This document shows, piece by piece, positions 12,753 to 15,177 of a stretch of 15,177 nucleotides of DNA. The position numbers and the translations under genes were made by a program. Every line of letters starts with the position of its first letter. Within the stretch, counting starts at the first letter, position 1. The notes beneath the pieces were generated by a model, which worked only from the letters and a program-made list of their open reading frames with translations, ran no database searches and was not told the origin of the DNA. Source of the stretch: JBHJGO01 sp050331715 (lineage in GTDB: Bacteria > Cyanobacteriota > Cyanobacteriia > Cyanobacteriales > Microcoleaceae); the NCBI GenBank assembly GCA_050331715.1, contig JBHJGO010000163.1, forward strand, positions 1-15,177, written 5' to 3'.

Positions 12753-13994
12753 CTAAACGCGAAATCCCATCTGCCGCAAATTCTGACTGAGATCGGTTGC
12801 CAGTTGAGGGTTTTGCTGCTGGTATAGATAGATCGCCTGCCTAAATCTTTCCATCGCTGGAGAAACCTGACCCAGTTGTAGAAGGACAACGCCTAAATTT
12901 TGATAGGTCTCGGCAGATTGAGGATTGAGTTGAATGGCTCTCTCATAGGCATCAATTGCACCCTGATACTGTCCCAAAGCCCGTAATGTCATGCCCAGAT
13001 TGTAGTGACCGATGGCAAAGTTTGGATCAATCTTCAGCATCTGTTCATAAAGCATCTTTGCCTGGGCTAGATCGCCCGCTGCCTTATACAGGCTGGCCAG
13101 ATTGTTGTAAGCTCCCAACTTGAGTTGAGGCAGAACGTTGAGTTCAAGAGCAGCTTGGTAATGGGCAACCGCTTGCGTCGGGTCTTGCTGCTTGCGATAA
13201 GCAATTCCCAGATGGTAGTGAAGTTCGTAGAGAGTTCCAGGGTCGATGGCTGAGCGCTGAGCGCTGAGCACTGATGGCTGCTCGCTGACTGCTGAGCGCT
13301 GGCCACCGATAGCTTTTTCGAGTAACTGAATCCCAGACCGAAACTCTCCAATTTCCACGTATAGAGCACCTAACTTGCTGGCAACATAGGGATCTGTAGG
13401 GTTCTGCTTGAGATAACGTTCCATCGCCCGCCGAGCAACTTCGGTTTTGTTGCGCTGGGCAATTGCTTGGGCTTGATAGCCGTAATGCAGAATGGCAGTT
13501 TCCGGCAATGATGTGATTTTCCAGTGGGGGGCTTCTGTCAAAAGGGCAGCAACGCTGTCATCAATGGAGGCGTGATAGGGACGGGAAAATTTAACCTTTG
13601 GGTGTTTGCGAAATAGACGGGAAACCAGGGAATAGGGGGACTGAACTGCACCAATTTCCTGGCGGATCAGGTTGATCACTAAGCAATCTTCAATTGCCGT
13701 TAATTCCTGAAGTTGGGGTTCAATGTCTGGAGACAACCGTTCGTCTGCGTCGAGTACTAGAACCCAATCCTGGGTCGTGTGACCTAGGGCAACGTTCCGC
13801 GCCGCTGCAAAGTCATCGCACCAGTTGAAGGAATGAACGGTTGCTCCAAATGCTTCTGCAATTTTTGGGGTTCTGTCGGTTGAACCCGTATCGAGCACAA
13901 CCATTTCACGAACAACAGCCTGGACACTTTCCAAGCATCCAGGCAAGTTTTCAGCCTCATTTTTGACAATCATGCACAGGCTGAGATTCAGCAT
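12753..13994 (-). CDS. Glycosyltransferase family 2 with C-terminal TPR repeats
   Basis: The N-terminal GT-A domain (about 1-170) begins LSLCMIVKNEAENLPGCLES and contains VVLDTGSTDRT (32-42) for nucleotide-sugar binding, FAAARNVAL (62-70) and LVLDADERL (79-87) with the DxD metal site. This pattern is typical of the GT2-TPR proteins widespread in cyanobacteria, which transfer a sugar to a protein or polysaccharide acceptor of unknown identity. Tetratricopeptide repeats run from about 185 to the end (EIGEFRSGIQLLEKAI, LHYHLGIAYRKQ, GAYNNLASLYKAAGDLAQA, HYNLGMTLRALGQYQGAI, YQNLGVVLLQLGQ). Residues about 230-252 (Gly/Gln/Arg/Ser/Ala) are an insertion encoded by a 7-bp tandem repeat and interrupt the TPR array between two units without breaking the frame. 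The gene starts 9 bases after the fasciclin gene ends, suggesting one transcript and perhaps translational coupling; no separate ribosome binding site is evident. Confidence 0.88.
   Translation of the reverse strand: MLNLSLCMIVKNEAENLPGCLESVQAVVREMVVLDTGSTDRTPKIAEAFGATVHSFNWCDDFAAARNVALGHTTQDWVLVLDADERLSPDIEPQLQELTAIEDCLVINLIRQEIGAVQSPYSLVSRLFRKHPKVKFSRPYHASIDDSVAALLTEAPHWKITSLPETAILHYGYQAQAIAQRNKTEVARRAMERYLKQNPTDPYVASKLGALYVEIGEFRSGIQLLEKAIGGQRSAVSEQPSVLSAQRSAIDPGTLYELHYHLGIAYRKQQDPTQAVAHYQAALELNVLPQLKLGAYNNLASLYKAAGDLAQAKMLYEQMLKIDPNFAIGHYNLGMTLRALGQYQGAIDAYERAIQLNPQSAETYQNLGVVLLQLGQVSPAMERFRQAIYLYQQQNPQLATDLSQNLRQMGFRV
13242..13304. repeat. Heptanucleotide tandem repeat inside the glycosyltransferase gene
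   Basis: About nine 7-bp units: GCTGAGC three times from 13249, then ACTGATG, GCTGCTC, GCTGACT, GCTGAGC and GCTGGCC, with a degenerate unit before them. Three units make 21 bp, so the encoded peptide also has a period of seven residues (RSAVSEQ, PSVLSAQ, RSAIDPG). It resembles the short tandemly repeated repetitive (STRR) sequences of filamentous cyanobacteria. Confidence 0.8.
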
Positions 13995-14003
13995 GGTGAT
14001 GAG

Positions 14004-14627
14004 TTATTCCGGCAACATAATCACCTTATCTACCACATGAACCACACCGTTGTCTGCTTCGATGTCCGTATCGATCACCTTGGCATCCTCAATCATGACC
14101 GCATCTGAACCCACATCAACCGTTGCGGCGCTGCCCTCAGCGGTGGTGACTTCGCCAGATTTGAGATCGCCGGAGGTGACTTTGCCAGGAACAACGTGAT
14201 ACTTCAATAAACTGGCCAACTGATCCTTATTTTCTGGCTGCATCAACTGATCCAGAGTTCCAGGAGGTAAATTATCGAAGGCTTCATCCGTCGGCGCGAA
14301 CAGGGTGAAGGGGCCATCCTGTTTCAAGGTATCGAGCAGGCCGGACGCTTTCAATGCTGTCGCCAGGGTTTTAAACCGACCATCGGACAGAACAATGCCG
14401 AGAATGTCTGAACCACCGGGAATCACATTGGTGGGCAGTTGAACTGTTTCTTGAATTGCGGTCTGATTACCCTGGGCTATTGCTGTGAAGCTGGTGCTAG
14501 CGGTGGTTGCGATCGCTCCAACTAATATCAAAATGCCAGAAGTTGCTTTTTTGAAAAGACTAGAGACTGAAGTTTTCTGAAGAAGGTTCAATTCTTTCAA
14601 ATCAAGTTCACTTAGATCAAATTTCAT
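14004..14627 (-). CDS. Secreted or membrane-anchored fasciclin (FAS1) domain protein
   Basis: One FAS1 domain occupies about residues 72-206: DILGIVLSDGRFKTLATALK, GPFTLFAPTDEAFDNLP (the H1-like box), LLKYHVVPGKV with the conserved YH motif, and NGVVHVVDKVIMLP at the end. FAS1 domains mediate adhesion in extracellular proteins; bacterial roles vary. A hydrophobic segment, ATSGILILVGAIATTAST, and a possible cleavage site after AIAQG follow an unusually long polar N-terminus (MKFDLSELDLKELNLLQK), so this is an atypical signal peptide or an anchor. The ATG at 14627 is preferred over the GTG at 14630 because GGAG lies 7 bases before the ATG. The glycosyltransferase follows after 9 bases, so a link between the FAS1 protein and envelope glycosylation is possible but inferred only from proximity. 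Confidence 0.9.
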   Translation of the reverse strand: MKFDLSELDLKELNLLQKTSVSSLFKKATSGILILVGAIATTASTSFTAIAQGNQTAIQETVQLPTNVIPGGSDILGIVLSDGRFKTLATALKASGLLDTLKQDGPFTLFAPTDEAFDNLPPGTLDQLMQPENKDQLASLLKYHVVPGKVTSGDLKSGEVTTAEGSAATVDVGSDAVMIEDAKVIDTDIEADNGVVHVVDKVIMLPE

Positions 14628-14634
14628 CACGATG

Positions 14635-14638
14635 CTCC
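14635..14638 (-). promoter_or_regulatory. Ribosome binding site deciding the fasciclin start
   Basis: GGAG on the minus strand, 7 bases before the ATG at 14627. It favours that codon over the adjacent upstream GTG. Confidence 0.5.
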
Positions 14639-14730
14639 AATGAATTGAGTTTGGTTTATCACATCAATAACAGCTACGTATATTAGCATCTCCTAATCCT
14701 ATAGGCTTCACGCTTTGTGCAGATCTTCAA

Positions 14731-14852
14731 AATATATAGCAGTTCTAAATCAATCACGAAAAAAGTCAAGGGGCTTGGAGACAATGTCCCCAAGAAGTGA
14801 GCACCGCCCCCTTCACCCCTATTTCACAAATTATTTGTGATTGCTATATATT
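14731..14852. mobile_element. MITE-like or IS-remnant element, 122 bp
   Basis: The ends are inverted: AATATATAGCA (14731-14741) with TGCTATATATT (14842-14852), and weaker similarity continues inward for about 20 bases (CAATCACGAAA against the complement of TTTCACAAATTA). A central hairpin pairs CTTGGAGAC (14774-14782) with GTCCCCAAG (14786-14794), 8 of 9 positions, with a 3-base loop. There is no coding capacity, and TATA at both ends hides any target duplication. Confidence 0.55.
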
Positions 14853-14869
14853 CTGAGATATAAAGCTCT

Positions 14870-14904
14870 AATTTGTGGTTTGCAAGAAAATTTGTGGTTT
14901 GCAA
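14870..14904 (+). repeat. Two direct copies of AATTTGTGGTTTGCAA
   Basis: Identical 16-mers at 14870-14885 and 14889-14904, offset by 19 bases. They lie just right of the MITE-like element and about 120 bases before the ORF at 15021. The function is unknown; a paired regulator site is possible. Confidence 0.6.
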
Positions 14905-15020
14905 AAATCAATCAGTCACAAAATCGAGCTGCTTGATAAAATATTACCTATATCCTCAACCCTCAAAAAATGACGCAATCTTTATAAGTTTATACCAATG
15001 CTGAAATTATTCTTTTCATA

Positions 15021-15143
15021 ATGATGCAGTTTTCAAGTTTATTATTAAAAATAACGATTTTGGGCGGCCTGAGTGTTGCGAGCGGAGCTTCTGTCCAAGC
15101 CCAACCGGTTAATTTTACCCCTTCGTTTAGGGTATCAACTTAA
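15021..15143 (+). CDS. Short secreted ORF, possibly the start of a broken or longer gene
   Basis: Forty codons from ATG ATG to TAA at 15141. The product begins MMQFSSLLLKITILGGLSVA and has a textbook signal peptide: Lys, a hydrophobic core and a VQAQ/P cleavage site near residues 28-29, leaving only about 12 mature residues (PVNFTPSFRVST). Such a short mature part is unusual. The +1 frame is open from about 15133 to the window end, so a frameshift near 15130-15140 would join the signal peptide to a longer protein lying mostly outside the window. No strong ribosome binding site is visible before the doubled ATG. No family was recognised. Confidence 0.4.
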   Translation: MMQFSSLLLKITILGGLSVASGASVQAQPVNFTPSFRVST

Positions 15144-15177
15144 GGCGAAAAAGGTTGACTGTGTAAAGGTTTGGGCT
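15144..15177 (+). pseudogene. Possible frameshifted continuation of the ORF at 15021, cut by window end
   Basis: In the frame shifted by one base the sequence reads on without a stop (QLKAKKVDCVKVWA). It is too short to prove coding; the call rests only on the abrupt end of the signal-peptide ORF just before. Confidence 0.15.

Larger units (their letters stand above)
14639..15020. other. AT-rich spacer upstream of the fasciclin gene
   Basis: It contains a MITE-like element (14731-14852), two 16-base direct repeats (14870-14904) and AT-rich sequence up to the ORF at 15021. The promoter of the fasciclin gene (leftward) and perhaps one for the rightward ORF must lie here; no clear -35/-10 pair was found. 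Confidence 0.6.

Overview
The window is ordinary chromosomal DNA of a cyanobacterium, probably a filamentous one of Leptolyngbya/Oscillatoria type (the genus is a guess). Five copies of the cyanobacterial octamer GCGATCGC (HIP1) lie at 2708, 5510, 11295, 12259 and 14509, where chance predicts about 0.2. The Calvin-cycle type class II aldolase, the phytochrome-like GAF kinase and the short tandem heptamer repeat point the same way. No tRNA, rRNA, CRISPR array, complete insertion sequence or phage gene was seen.

Layout. 3-869 (+): 3' part of a calcium-binding RTX-repeat protein, cut by the window edge. 974-2830 (-): aspS, ending in a hairpin shared with the RTX gene. 2831-3259: spacer with two very short ORFs. 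3260-4432 (+): class I aminotransferase of aspartate type. 4561-5640 (+): class II fructose-bisphosphate aldolase behind nested inverted repeats. 5641-6056: spacer holding a roughly 90-nt structured repeat and a terminator. 6057-7043 (+): YdcF-family membrane protein, whose stop codon overlaps that of a small membrane protein at 7040-7339 (-). 7587-9548 (+): GAF hybrid histidine kinase. From 14627 to 9571 everything is on the minus strand, in the order fasciclin protein, glycosyltransferase-TPR protein, argC, SLH-type lipoprotein, glyoxalase-like protein. 14628-15177 is AT-rich and repeat-rich, with a MITE-like element and a short secreted ORF.

The genes do not form one pathway. They mix housekeeping metabolism (aspS, aminotransferase, aldolase, argC) with envelope and secreted proteins (RTX, YdcF, SLH lipoprotein, fasciclin, glycosyltransferase) and one sensor kinase. 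FAS1 and the glycosyltransferase are 9 bases apart and probably co-transcribed; argC, the SLH lipoprotein and the VOC protein are spaced by 69 bases each and may form a second unit.

The most interesting signal is a pair of related sequences at 5671-5759 (+) and 11453-11363 (-). Both begin sharply with TACAGCGTTTCTCACG, match at 29 of the first 32 bases, and then diverge while keeping two hairpins at corresponding positions, with compensatory base-pair changes. One lies in the trailer of the aldolase gene. The other overlaps the 5' end of the SLH lipoprotein gene, where it also makes the start codon uncertain.
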